Of a DNA stretch of 64,000 nucleotides, positions 34,195-42,901 are shown piece by piece (positions within the stretch are counted from its first letter, which is position 1; the number at the start of each line of letters is the position of its first letter). The DNA comes from JARRPM01 sp963792815. Lineage in GTDB: Bacteria > Pseudomonadota > Gammaproteobacteria > Pseudomonadales > Halieaceae. Under the pieces are notes generated by a model. It had not been told where the DNA came from. It worked only from the letters and a program-made list of their open reading frames with translations, and made no database searches. Location of the stretch: positions 62,001-126,000 of the forward strand of contig CAWBXR010000003.1 in NCBI GenBank assembly GCA_963792815.1. Reading direction: 5' to 3'. Made by a program: the position numbers and the translations under genes.

Positions 34195-35334
34195 TCACCC
34201 TTGGGCGCCGAGCGCAGCTGTGGCGGCACCGGCTGCGGGGTATCCCTGGCGGAAAAAGTGACTGATCTGCCGGGCCCACCACGGAGGTGGCCAAATCGAC
34301 CACAGGCCCGGGACGGATAGCGAATACCGGGCAACACAGGCAGCCTGGTCGCCGGGGGCCATCGCAGCGAGCTCCGCCAGGGTCGCGGCAGTGACTGGGC
34401 GCCAGCCGGAAGCCTCCGGGAGTGCTGCGTGAATGGGCTCGAGCAGGGCTATGCCCGCGCCGGCGCAGCCCAGTTCGCCAAGCACAGATGCCAGGTTGTT
34501 GCCCAGGGCCGGGTGATCGCGGTTGTGCCCCAGGCCGCGGCCATAATATTCGACGGCCCTGGCCGGATTGCCATCGTGGTAGGCCCGGTTGCCCAGCGCC
34601 AGGTAGGGGCCAGGAGCCTGCGGCCATCGCTCCAGCGCCGCCCGCCAGGCCGCGGCGGCCGCTGCCGGCCCCGCCACGTTCTCAAATGCGAGCACGGCTT
34701 CCGTGTAGCGTGCCAGCTCTACCCCGGCGGGGAGCTGTCCCGGCCTGAGCACCACCATCGCCCAGCGCCCCGCCCAGTTCCAGGTACGAAGAAATTCCGG
34801 GGCTGCCACCGCCAGGCCAGGCTGGTCACCCGTGTTAAGGACTACCCGGTTCGCGGCGCTGTCGAAGCCCGTCATTACCGCGTAATGCCAGGTCGGAACA
34901 CCTGGGGTTCCCAGGTTCTGCATTACCAGCACGGGCCGGCCGGCCTGCAATTCCTGCAGCAGGGCCGCCGGTTGCTCGTCAGTAAGGTAGGGAATAAGGC
35001 CGGCTCGCCGCGCGGCGGCCACCAACTCGGCCTGCAGGCTGCCCTCGCGGCCGGGCAGGTAGACCTGGGGGGCAAGGGCCCCAGGCTCCATCGTGGTACC
35101 GGCCGCTCCCAGCACCCCCGCCAGTGCCGCCGGGCCACACTGATAGGCCGCCTGGGGGTAAAAAGGCACCGATTCGAGCCGAACGGGAGGGGCCCCGGGC
35201 AGGGTATCAGCGAGATCCAGCGGCGGATTGACGGCACAGGCACCGAGCAGGGCCACCAGCAGCAGAGCAGCCAGGGCTGGCCAGAACAAGCGTGTATCGC
35301 GCCCCGGCACGGCCTCCGGGGAGGGTTTTACCAT
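34195..35334 (-). CDS. PA2778-family cysteine peptidase lipoprotein (C39-like plus TPR)
   Basis: A 379-aa lipoprotein (lipobox LLGAC, Cys33). The C39-like papain fold has the nucleophile Cys66 (AYQCGPAALAGVL), His150 (PTWHYAVMTG) and a following Asp region; TPR helices lie at about 210-310 (AFENVAGPAAAAAAWRAALERW; YLALGNRAYHDGNPARAVEYYG). The last 60 residues (ARYSLSVPGLWSIWPPPWW...) look unlike the family and could be an out-of-frame tail. It is paired with PA2779 immediately upstream, as in Pseudomonas. Function is unknown. Confidence 0.82.
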   Translation of the reverse strand: MVKPSPEAVPGRDTRLFWPALAALLLVALLGACAVNPPLDLADTLPGAPPVRLESVPFYPQAAYQCGPAALAGVLGAAGTTMEPGALAPQVYLPGREGSLQAELVAAARRAGLIPYLTDEQPAALLQELQAGRPVLVMQNLGTPGVPTWHYAVMTGFDSAANRVVLNTGDQPGLAVAAPEFLRTWNWAGRWAMVVLRPGQLPAGVELARYTEAVLAFENVAGPAAAAAAWRAALERWPQAPGPYLALGNRAYHDGNPARAVEYYGRGLGHNRDHPALGNNLASVLGELGCAGAGIALLEPIHAALPEASGWRPVTAATLAELAAMAPGDQAACVARYSLSVPGLWSIWPPPWWARQISHFFRQGYPAAGAATAALGAQG

Positions 35335-35721
35335 TCAGACTTTTTTGAAGATATCGATCACGCCGGTGACTTCAAGGATAAGCAGCACCACAAAGACGGC
35401 GCCGATCAGGCCCAGCAGACTGCCCCCGGCAGGCAATTGGTCCAGCTGTCCCTGCAGCTGCGCCAGCTCCGGGCCACTCAGGGCCGCAACACGCAGCTCG
35501 GCTTCCACCGGGTCGACCCCAAGCTGGATCATCGCCTGCTGGACATCATGGCGCGCCATCACGGCCTGCACCTGGGCCAGGTGTTCGCTCGACCCGGTCG
35601 CAGACCGCTCTATCGCAAAGGCGTCGCCGGTGCTCACTACCGCAGCTGCCACAGTCGTGCTGAACCCCGCCCATACCAGTACAGAACTCAGAAGGATGAC
35701 AATGGACCTGTTGTATTTCAT
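35335..35721 (-). CDS. PA2779-family membrane protein
   Basis: A 128-aa protein: signal peptide (MKYNRSIVILLSSVLVWAGFS), a helical periplasmic part (HDVQQAMIQLGVDPVEAELRVAAL), and a C-terminal transmembrane helix (LLGLIGAVFVVLLILEVTGVID) ending FKKV. This matches the PA2779 family. The stop is directly adjacent to the PA2778-type start, so the pair forms one unit. Confidence 0.85.
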   Translation of the reverse strand: MKYNRSIVILLSSVLVWAGFSTTVAAAVVSTGDAFAIERSATGSSEHLAQVQAVMARHDVQQAMIQLGVDPVEAELRVAALSGPELAQLQGQLDQLPAGGSLLGLIGAVFVVLLILEVTGVIDIFKKV

Positions 35722-35846
35722 GGATTTACCCCGTTGACGGCTGAAGTACCCGGCTTACCCGGTAAGTTGCCGGCTGCAACATACCCTGCCGGCACTATAT
35801 CGCATCCTGGCCTGCGCGCTAAAGACTAAAGCCCGGGAGGATGGCG

Positions 35847-37691
35847 TCAGGCCAGGTGCGGACCGGCCGCCTCCTCTACTTCCAGGCTCGCCGACTCCAC
35901 GGGTGCCTCGACTGCCGGCGACACCAGTGAGAGCAGGGTCCAACCGGGCTTTACCTCGGGCTGGTAAGCATCGGTGAAAGCGCGCAGGTGGTGACTCTTG
36001 TCCACGGCGAACAGCGGTATATGGCTTTTGCCCCTGGCATTCTTGTAGGCGGCCAGGTCAAAGGTTTCCGACAGCAGGGTCGCCTTGACCTCAGCACCCT
36101 GGGCTATCAGGCTCGACAGCTTCTGCAAGGTGACGCCCTCCCCGAACAGGCGCGGAGCGCGAAAACTCTCTGCCACCCGACGCTTTTCGGAGGCGTCCTT
36201 TTCCTGCGAGTTGCGCAGGGTAAAGACGCGGTTGCGGCCGAACTCCCGCCGGTACTTGACCACCGCAAGAGTATTCATCGCAGGCCGGCGGGACATGGCA
36301 AACAGGCGGCCGATGCCCTCCAGTTCAAGTTGCCGGTCCGCGTGGGCCGAGACCGGGTCACCGTAGTAGGTATCCAGGCCATCCATACGGGCCGCCTGGG
36401 TTTCCGACCAGGTGGTATCCGTGAGCTTGACCCGGAAACCCTGCTGCAACAGGGCCTTGCCTATCGTCCTGGCCACCGGGTTGGCGCCGACGATCAGAAT
36501 TCCCCTGGGCTCTTCCTCCACCAGGCCCAGCAGGCGGGCCAACGGCTTGGCGGTAAAACTTTGCACCACCACCGTGACTATGATGATCAAAAAGGTGTAG
36601 GACACCAGCAGCGGAGCTTCGGGGTAGCCCGCTTCCTGCAGCCGCAGGGCAAACAGGGAGGAGACCGCCGCCGCAACGATACCCCGGGGAGCTACCCAGG
36701 ACACCAGGGCCCGCTCTCGCCAGCTGTATCCACCGCCCAGGGTGCAGGCCCAGACCACGATGGGCCGTGCCAGCAGCACTACCAGGAGCACGGCAAATCC
36801 GCTCCAGCCGGTGGCGATAATATCTCCGGGAGTTATCCGCGCGCCCAGCACGATGAACAACATGGAAATGATCAGGATCGACAGGCTCTCCTTGAAGCTG
36901 AGCACCTCGGTCATATCGATCCCGCGGGTATTGCCCAGCCAGACGCCCATCACCGTGACCGCCAGCAGGCCGGATTCGTGCGCCAGGTAGTTACTGCCGG
37001 CAAAGGCCATCACCACCCAGGCCAGGGCCACCACGTTGAGCAGGTATTCCGGGATCCAGTGCCGCTTTATGAGCTGGCCCAGGCTCACCGCCGCCAGCGC
37101 GCCCGCCAGGGCGCCCACGCCGATACTCTGCAGGAACAGCAGGTAGGATTCGGCGCCGGTGACGATAAACTGGAATACCAGAACCGCCAGCAGGGCGCCC
37201 ACCGGGTCGATCAGGATACCCTCCCAGCGCAGCAGTTGGCTGACCTGGGGCGTCGCACGCATGGTCCGCAGCAGGGGATTGATGACCGTCGGACCGGTTA
37301 CTATCACCAGGGCGGCAAACAGCAGGGCCATGACCACCGAAAAGTCCGCCACCAGCCAGGTACCGGCGGCGATCAGCCCCCAGTTGAGCAGGGCGCCCCA
37401 GCTGACCAGGTTGCTGACCGCGGCGCCGTGCCCCTTCAGGTCGCCCAGGCGCAGGGTAAGCCCCCCCTCAAACAGCACCAGCGCCACCCCCAGCGAGACC
37501 ATTGGAAACAGAATGTCGCCGAACATCTCGTCGGGCCGCAGCAGGCCCGTAACCGGGCCGGCGACAATGCCGATCACCAGCAGGGCGAGGATGGAGGGTA
37601 CCTTGAGGCGCCAGGACAGCCACTGGGCGGCGATGCCCAGCACAATGACTGCGGCGATCACATATAGAAGTGTGTCGTTCACGGCTAACAA
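35847..37691 (-). CDS. Cation:proton antiporter (CPA1/NhaP-like) with C-terminal RCK (TrkA-N) domain
   Basis: A 614-aa protein with about 12 transmembrane helices to residue 390 (LLYVIAAVIVLGIAAQWL, ALLVIGIVAGPVTGLL, LFEGGLTL, GPTVINPLL, EGILIDPVGALLAVLVFQF, which has the ND/TD-type core Asp) and a cytosolic Rossmann RCK domain (GILIVGANPVARTIGKALLQQG) followed by a variable regulatory tail. It exports Na+ or K+ in exchange for H+. The RCK part suggests regulation by nucleotide. It is divergent from the HAD gene at 37880. Confidence 0.9.
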   Translation of the reverse strand: MLAVNDTLLYVIAAVIVLGIAAQWLSWRLKVPSILALLVIGIVAGPVTGLLRPDEMFGDILFPMVSLGVALVLFEGGLTLRLGDLKGHGAAVSNLVSWGALLNWGLIAAGTWLVADFSVVMALLFAALVIVTGPTVINPLLRTMRATPQVSQLLRWEGILIDPVGALLAVLVFQFIVTGAESYLLFLQSIGVGALAGALAAVSLGQLIKRHWIPEYLLNVVALAWVVMAFAGSNYLAHESGLLAVTVMGVWLGNTRGIDMTEVLSFKESLSILIISMLFIVLGARITPGDIIATGWSGFAVLLVVLLARPIVVWACTLGGGYSWRERALVSWVAPRGIVAAAVSSLFALRLQEAGYPEAPLLVSYTFLIIIVTVVVQSFTAKPLARLLGLVEEEPRGILIVGANPVARTIGKALLQQGFRVKLTDTTWSETQAARMDGLDTYYGDPVSAHADRQLELEGIGRLFAMSRRPAMNTLAVVKYRREFGRNRVFTLRNSQEKDASEKRRVAESFRAPRLFGEGVTLQKLSSLIAQGAEVKATLLSETFDLAAYKNARGKSHIPLFAVDKSHHLRAFTDAYQPEVKPGWTLLSLVSPAVEAPVESASLEVEEAAGPHLA

Positions 37692-37879
37692 TTTCCTGGA
37701 ATGAGATCGGCACGGTGCGCGAGGGCCTCGCTAATGTCAATACAAGCCTGGCGCACGGCAATTGTACGGCCACAAACAGGCGGCTGCGAGGGCTGGAATA
37801 CGTATAATCACCACATCTCTTTGTCGCCGGCCCATCAGGCGTCAGATTCATCCGCAGTCACAACTGAAGCCCTGGCACC

Positions 37880-38701
37880 ATGGAACTGATCGTTTTCGAC
37901 CTCGACGGCACTTTACTCAACCGCCACTCCGCACTGTCGGAGGGCACCCGCGACACCCTGCGCCGGCTGGCACAGCGCGATATTGCCTACACGGTGGCGA
38001 CCGGCAGGACCCTGCACGCAGCCCGGGCGCTGCTGGAGGGCACTCAATTCAGCCTGCCGCATATCTACAAGAACGGGGTCATGATCTGGCGTCCGGATAC
38101 CCGGCGCTACAGCCACAGCAACCTGCTCACCATGGGCGAGATTCGCAGTATCGTCGAGGGCTTCGTCAGCCAGGGGGTCACACCTTTTATTTTCACCGTC
38201 GAGCCACCCGACCGCCACGGCGTCTACCACCTCCCCCTGCAAACCCCCGCGGAACGCCGGCTTGCAGACCATATCGCCCGCATCGAGGGGCTGGAGGTCT
38301 GCCCGGTTGCCGAGCTGCCCTTCGCTGCCGATATCACCAATATCAGCGCACTCGGGCCCAGACATGCCATCGAGCAGATTGAGCACCTGGTGGGGGCCGA
38401 ACCCCACCTGGTCGCCTATTCCGGCACTGCAGTCGAGGGCGAGCAACTGCACTGGATCGATATCCACCACAGCGACGCCAGCAAGGGCGGCGCCATCAAC
38501 CGGATCAGGGAAGACCTGGGGGTCAGCCGGGTAATCTGCTTCGGCGACAGCGACAACGACCTGAGTATGTTTGCCCTGGCGGACGAGTCCTACGCCCCCA
38601 GTAACGCCAAGGAGGCCGTCAAGGCCGCCGCCACGGCAATCATCGGCCACCACGACGAGGATGGCATTGCCAGGTTCTTGCAGGAGCGCTTCGAGCTATA
38701 G
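37880..38701 (+). CDS. Cof-type HAD-IIB phosphatase
   Basis: A 273-aa cytoplasmic HAD hydrolase: motif I DLDGTLL (Asp7, Asp9), motif II ATGRT, a C2B cap, motif III Lys in ASKGGAINRI, motif IV GDSDNDLSM. These enzymes dephosphorylate sugar phosphates, FMN or PLP. The exact substrate is unknown. A GC-rich hairpin lies at 38732-38749 just after the stop. Confidence 0.88.
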   Translation: MELIVFDLDGTLLNRHSALSEGTRDTLRRLAQRDIAYTVATGRTLHAARALLEGTQFSLPHIYKNGVMIWRPDTRRYSHSNLLTMGEIRSIVEGFVSQGVTPFIFTVEPPDRHGVYHLPLQTPAERRLADHIARIEGLEVCPVAELPFAADITNISALGPRHAIEQIEHLVGAEPHLVAYSGTAVEGEQLHWIDIHHSDASKGGAINRIREDLGVSRVICFGDSDNDLSMFALADESYAPSNAKEAVKAAATAIIGHHDEDGIARFLQERFEL

Positions 38702-38731
38702 GGGGCGCGGGTGGCCGGTTAACTGGGCATT

Positions 38732-38749
38732 GCGGGGGATGGACCCCGC
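38732..38749. terminator. Hairpin after the HAD gene
   Basis: GCGGGG (38732-38737), GATGGA loop, CCCCGC (38744-38749). A second CCCGGGG palindrome follows at once. There is no clear T-run, so it is only a candidate terminator between the HAD gene and the HD-GYP gene. Confidence 0.35.
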
Positions 38750-38867
38750 TCCCGGGGTAAATCTTGCACAAGAAAAAAGTGGAGATTTTCGGACGCCAAC
38801 TTCAAATTTGCGCTATGTTGGAATCTGAACGGGGCGGAAACACAATACAAGGGGGCTGCGAGTAGTG

Positions 38868-40100
38868 ATGCTCCACACCCAAAAGGTAGAAAGCAAGGAC
38901 CTGGCTGTTGGCATGTATGTCAGCGGCCTCGATCGGCCGTGGTTGGAAACTCCCTTCGTTATCCAGGGCTTCTGCCTGGAATCCACAGAGGAGATCGAGC
39001 GCGTCCGGAACTACTGCAAGTACGTGTTCGTGGACGTCTCCAAGAGCCGCGACCCCGGCCACCCCTTGTTGCGGCGGGCGTTGGCGCCCAAAACCTCTAT
39101 TCCGATCACCGAAATCTTCCCCGGCCGCCCCCTCAAACCCTACCCCAACACCAGCGAGTGGAAAGACGAAAGCGCCCAGGCCTGGCTGGTGCTCGACTAC
39201 CTCGTGGATGATGTTAACGAGATTTTCGAGCACGTCAGTGACGGGGGCAGCCTGAATGTCGTCCGCCTGAAAAAATCCGTCGAGCCGGTGGTCGAAAGCA
39301 TGACGCGCAACCCGGATGCCTGCATCTGGCTGGCGCGCCTGAAACAGCACGACCAGTACGCCTACCAGCACTCTCTCAGCGCCGCCATCTGGGCGGTGGC
39401 CATGGGGCGACAACTGGGCCTGCCGAGACATGACTTACGCTCGCTGGCTATAGGCTGCATGCTGATGGACGTGGGCAAGCTGCGCCTGGATCCGTCGCTG
39501 TTGAAGGCCGCGCGGTCCCTGTCCGAGGATGAAACAGAGAGCATGCGGCTTCATGTCTCGCACGGCGTCGATATCGTTCGCGAAAGTGGAATCATTAACC
39601 AGGACGTGGTGGACATCGTCGCTCACCACCACGAACGTTACGATGGCTCCGGCTACCCGCAGGGGCTATCCGGCGATCAGATTCCCGCCTTTGCCCGGAT
39701 TGCCGGCATCGTGGACACTTACGACGCCATCACCAGCAATCGCAGCCACGCATCGGCCGTGTCCCCCTCGAATGCGATAAAAATGCTCTATCGCGCCAGA
39801 AACATCGACTTCCAGTCGGAGCTGGTCGAGGTTTTCATTCAGGCAGTCGGCATCTACCCGGCTGGCACCATAGTGGAACTGACCACCGGTGAAGTCGGCG
39901 TGGTTGTATCAGAGTACCGCACCCGGCGCCTGAAACCGACAGTGATGGTGTTGCTGGACTCGAGAAAATACCGACTGCGCGAGCCAAAACTGGTCGACCT
40001 GAGCGAGTTGGACAACAACCCCACCAAGGGCCCGCTGGCTATCGCCAAAAGCCTGGAGCCGGGCGCCCACGACATCGATCTCTCGACGCTTGAAATATAG
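38868..40100 (+). CDS. HD-GYP-domain protein with DUF3391, atypical HD motif
   Basis: The N-terminal about 100 residues are DUF3391-like (VESKDLAVGMYVSGLDRPWLETPF); the HD-GYP domain spans about 150-350. Seen are His168 (YAYQHSLS), HHERYDGSGYP (GYP motif, about 254-263) and IAGIVDTYDAIT. However, the metal-binding HD pair reads LMDVGK (Met200-Asp201) instead of HD. HD-GYP proteins degrade cyclic di-GMP; loss of the His may reduce or change activity. ATG 38868 is chosen over GTG 38865. A paralogue lies at 61717-62946. Confidence 0.85.
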   Translation: MLHTQKVESKDLAVGMYVSGLDRPWLETPFVIQGFCLESTEEIERVRNYCKYVFVDVSKSRDPGHPLLRRALAPKTSIPITEIFPGRPLKPYPNTSEWKDESAQAWLVLDYLVDDVNEIFEHVSDGGSLNVVRLKKSVEPVVESMTRNPDACIWLARLKQHDQYAYQHSLSAAIWAVAMGRQLGLPRHDLRSLAIGCMLMDVGKLRLDPSLLKAARSLSEDETESMRLHVSHGVDIVRESGIINQDVVDIVAHHHERYDGSGYPQGLSGDQIPAFARIAGIVDTYDAITSNRSHASAVSPSNAIKMLYRARNIDFQSELVEVFIQAVGIYPAGTIVELTTGEVGVVVSEYRTRRLKPTVMVLLDSRKYRLREPKLVDLSELDNNPTKGPLAIAKSLEPGAHDIDLSTLEI

Positions 40101-40148
40101 CTAGCGGCAAGCGAAGGGACGCGCTGCCCGGTGCGGCGTCCGGGGCTC

Positions 40149-41543
40149 CTACTGCGCCCCGAGCTCAATCATCCCGCGGGCGATTTCAATCGATTTTTCG
40201 TAACTCTCAACATCCACGTACTCGTCTGTGCCGTGAATGGAGGTAGCCTGGCTGGTCGCCATTTTGATCCCGTGAAAGCGGTACTGATTGGCCACCAGGT
40301 CGATATAGTGGCGCGTGTCGGTCACAGCCATCAGCATCGCCGGCACCACCACGGCGTCGGGATAGACACTTTGTATGGCGGCCTGAATGACGCCGTAGCC
40401 GCTACCCGGGTATTCCGCCACCGGTGGCATCTGGTCCCAGGATTCATAGCTGATTTCCACCAGTGGGTCGTCCACCACCGCGGTAATGTATTCAACCACC
40501 GTAATCGGCGTATCGCCCGGCAGCAGACGAAAATTGACCCTCGCCTCAGCCCGCTGGGGCACCACATTTTCCTTAACGCCGCTGTTGAACATGGTCAGTG
40601 CCGTGGTAGTTCGAACAAAGGGGGCGGTTGTGCGCTCCTTCGCCATATTGCGGGCCACCAGGCCATCGGTCAGCCAGAGGTTTTCAAACACGAGGCGCTC
40701 GGGCTGGCCCATGTGCGGCGCCAGCGCCCCGAGCATCGCCGCTACCGGCTCAACCAGTCTCGGGGGAAAGGGCTTTGCCTCGATTCGCGCCAGCGCGTTG
40801 GCGAGGCGACCGATGGAACTCACGGCGGGCGGGTTGGAAGAGTGCCCGCCTTCACCGCTGGTTCGCAGGACAAGGGTCAGGTAACCCTTTTCCGCAACAT
40901 TCACCATGGCCATGGTCTTGCCCGCCAGCAGCGGATTGTCCGAGACCAGCATGCCGCCCTCGTCCACCATCCAGGCGAAATGCAAACCCAGTTCCCGCAT
41001 CCGGGCGGCGATTGCCGCCGCGCCGTTGCGACCGCTGATCTCCTCGTCGTGCCCGAAGGCAAAATACACCGACCGTGACGGCGAAAACCCGTCCTTGAGC
41101 AGCTCCTCCACCGCCTCGAGCAAACCCATCACCCCCACCTTGTCATCGAGGGTACCGCGACCGTAGATCCGGCCATCCGCCACCACCCCGTCGAAGGCGG
41201 GATGCTGCCAGTCCTGCTCGGTGCCGGGCTCGACCGGCACCACATCCATGTGGGCAGTGAACAACACCGGCGGCAGCGCGGCGTCGCTGCCCGGCCAGCG
41301 CAACAACAGACTGTAATCGTTGATCGTCTCGACCTCGAGCGAGGCAAAAACCCGGGGAAAGGAATCCCGCAGAAACTGCTGGAAAGCGGCAAATTCGCCG
41401 TAGTCAATCTGGTCGTGATCCTGGTAACTGATGGTTTTGAAACGCACAGCCTCCCCGAGGCGCTCAGCCGGCGCCGCGGCAATGCCGCCAGCCCAGAGTC
41501 CCAGGCATAAGAGTGTCACGACAAAAACAGTGCTGCGGGGCAT
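40149..41543 (-). CDS. M20-family metallopeptidase, secreted
   Basis: A 464-aa protein with a signal peptide (VTLLCLGLWAGGIAAAPA). Two-zinc M20 ligands are visible: LFTAHMDVVPVEPG (His98, Asp100), GRGTLDDKVGVMG (bridging Asp133) and GHDEEISGRNGA (Glu167/168). The lid domain follows. Similar to PM20D1-like carboxypeptidases; it cleaves N-acyl amino acids or dipeptides in the periplasm. It converges with the HD-GYP gene. Confidence 0.88.
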   Translation of the reverse strand: MPRSTVFVVTLLCLGLWAGGIAAAPAERLGEAVRFKTISYQDHDQIDYGEFAAFQQFLRDSFPRVFASLEVETINDYSLLLRWPGSDAALPPVLFTAHMDVVPVEPGTEQDWQHPAFDGVVADGRIYGRGTLDDKVGVMGLLEAVEELLKDGFSPSRSVYFAFGHDEEISGRNGAAAIAARMRELGLHFAWMVDEGGMLVSDNPLLAGKTMAMVNVAEKGYLTLVLRTSGEGGHSSNPPAVSSIGRLANALARIEAKPFPPRLVEPVAAMLGALAPHMGQPERLVFENLWLTDGLVARNMAKERTTAPFVRTTTALTMFNSGVKENVVPQRAEARVNFRLLPGDTPITVVEYITAVVDDPLVEISYESWDQMPPVAEYPGSGYGVIQAAIQSVYPDAVVVPAMLMAVTDTRHYIDLVANQYRFHGIKMATSQATSIHGTDEYVDVESYEKSIEIARGMIELGAQ

Positions 41544-41572
41544 GCTTGCTCTCCGGTGGGAATATCCCCGAC

Positions 41573-42068
41573 CTAAAGCTGGCGGGGAAAAAGACTGAAT
41601 TCAATCAGCCCACAACCTTGCCGGATGTCCCGCCAGTGGTCAATCTGCAATGCCAGTCGCAGGTAGCCGGCGGTGGGCAGGTTTGGAAGCCCGTCATCCC
41701 CTGCCAGGGCGTTGGCCAGGTCGGTGAATGCCGGGTTGTGACCAATGATAAACAGCGCTTGATCACTATCGTCCTGGCCCAGCAGCCACTGAAACAGATC
41801 GTCGGCGGAGAAGGTGTAAAGATCCTCATCCACTGTGTGATCGCATTCGGCCAGTGCCGGCCATCCCTGGCACAGACCCTCGAGGGTAAGCTGTGCCCTT
41901 CGCGCCGGACTCGCGACTACGGCCATCGGTGCCATAAGCTGCGAGAGCGCCTCGCCCATGCCGCGGCGCATCCCGCTTGCCGCGCTTGTTCAATCCCCGC
42001 TCCCGGTCGGACAACCCGGGTTCGTCCCAGGCTGATTTCGCGTGGCGAAGCATGTGAAGGGTTTTCAT
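41573..42068 (-). pseudogene. sixA: Phosphohistidine phosphatase SixA, one frameshift
   Basis: The first frame opens MKTLHMLRHAKSAWDEPGLSDRERGLNKRGKRDAPR (RHAKS, catalytic His); a +1 step at about 41965-41975 restores MGEALSQLMAPMAVVASPARRAQLTLEG...LFIIGHNPAFTDLANAL (second catalytic His in GHNP). SixA removes phosphate from the HPt domain of ArcB and from PTS NPr. Rejoined length is about 164 aa, normal. The break may be a sequencing insertion. Confidence 0.85.
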
Positions 42069-42124
42069 CGGCTGTTCTCCGGGAGAGCGTGTCTATATAC
42101 CAATATTGGTTCCTGCTGCAAAAC

Positions 42125-42305
42125 GCCCTGCGGGAGACCGCCCCGGTGACGGTCGCAAGCGTTCCGTCTTTACGGGCTGCTGCGGAACTCGACAATTATT
42201 GCTGCGCGAATTATTGGACTCGAACAGTCCTCGCAGAAAGCCCCCGTAAAGGCGGACACGCCTAAGCAACGACCTGACTGTCACTGGTGCAGTCTCCCGC
42301 AGGGC
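42125..42305 (+). repeat. Palindromic hairpin element, copy 1 (181 bp)
   Basis: Outer arms: 42125-42157 and 42266-42305 are inverted repeats (GCCCTGCGGGAGAC exact, then few mismatches). The inner core (about 42168-42255) is itself nearly palindromic around GCTGCGCG. The core is about 90 percent identical to the core of copy 2, in the opposite orientation. No gene is evident inside; small open frames that cross it have no coding character. Confidence 0.7.
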
Positions 42306-42390
42306 CTCACCTCTGGCACAGCCAGTGTCAATTCCCAGCGGGAACCGATCTAGTTGCTTACCATTTGTAGAGCCAATGTTGGGCGGAGAA

Positions 42391-42575
42391 GAGCCATTCG
42401 GATTGCGGATCAATGACGTCAGGTCGCAGCTTAAGCCAGTCCACCTTTGCGGGGGCTTTCTGCGAGCACTGTTCGAGTCCCGAATTTTTCGCGCAGCAAT
42501 TATGGTTGAGTTCCGCAGCAGCCCGCAAAGGGGAACTGGCTTGCGGCCGTCAGTGATCCGCAATCCGAATAGCTC
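42391..42575 (-). repeat. Palindromic hairpin element, copy 2 (185 bp, inverted relative to copy 1)
   Basis: Ends are inverted repeats, 42391-42418 with 42548-42575, matching at 26 of 28 positions and including TTCGGATTGCGGATCA. The core (about 42441-42530) is the reverse complement of the copy 1 core. Terminal arms of the two copies differ except for a stretch near TGACGG-CGCAAGC. Two copies within 450 bp suggest a small non-autonomous mobile or structured-RNA family. Confidence 0.7.
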
Positions 42576-42901
42576 GTCACAAAAGCTATAGGCCCTGTCG
42601 GTTGATCAAAATATAACCAGCACAGCAATTTGCAGGGAGCAACTTGCGTTTGGTTTTCAACCTCGCTAGAGTCAAAGCGTATCAAGTGGTAGCTGTACCA
42701 GGTCGATTTACTTACCCATGTGGTTAGTAGTACGGGCAAGTGACCTCCATTGACGCCCCCCGGGAGTATGGAGTTCCAATGCTAGGACGCGAAACAGTAG
42801 CGCCATGTTACCGACAGATCGCCTTGCGCGAACTGCCTGCACTCCCCCTATACCCTGAATTCCCAGACGCCTGAACCCCGACCAGTACGGAGCAGCGCCC
42901 A
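42576..42901. other. Gene-free leader upstream of nuoA
   Basis: Lower in GC than the rest of the window at its start (TTGATCAAAATATAAC at about 42602). No open frame with coding character is seen. It must contain the nuo promoter; a TTGACG at 42750-42755 is a -35-like match, but no matching -10 box stands out at 17 bp. Together with the two hairpin elements, the region from 42069 to 42901 has no protein gene. Confidence 0.45.

Noticed and set aside
35988..37667. A 559-aa open frame antisense to the antiporter
   Set aside because: His/Gln/Gly-rich composition typical of a reverse-complement shadow; the minus strand encodes a complete antiporter.
42125..42575. Integron attC sites
   Set aside because: Length and hairpin shape suggested attC, but no convincing RYYYAAC/GTTRRRY core pairs and no integrase or cassette array are present.
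42093..42591. Short open frames on both strands with a shared ALRETAPVTV peptide
   Set aside because: The shared peptide arises because the frames cross the inverted arms of the hairpin elements; there is no ribosome-binding site or domain.
42602..42616. TTGATCAA as an FNR site for the nuo operon
   Set aside because: It lacks the 4-bp spacer of an FNR box and is simply a short palindrome.
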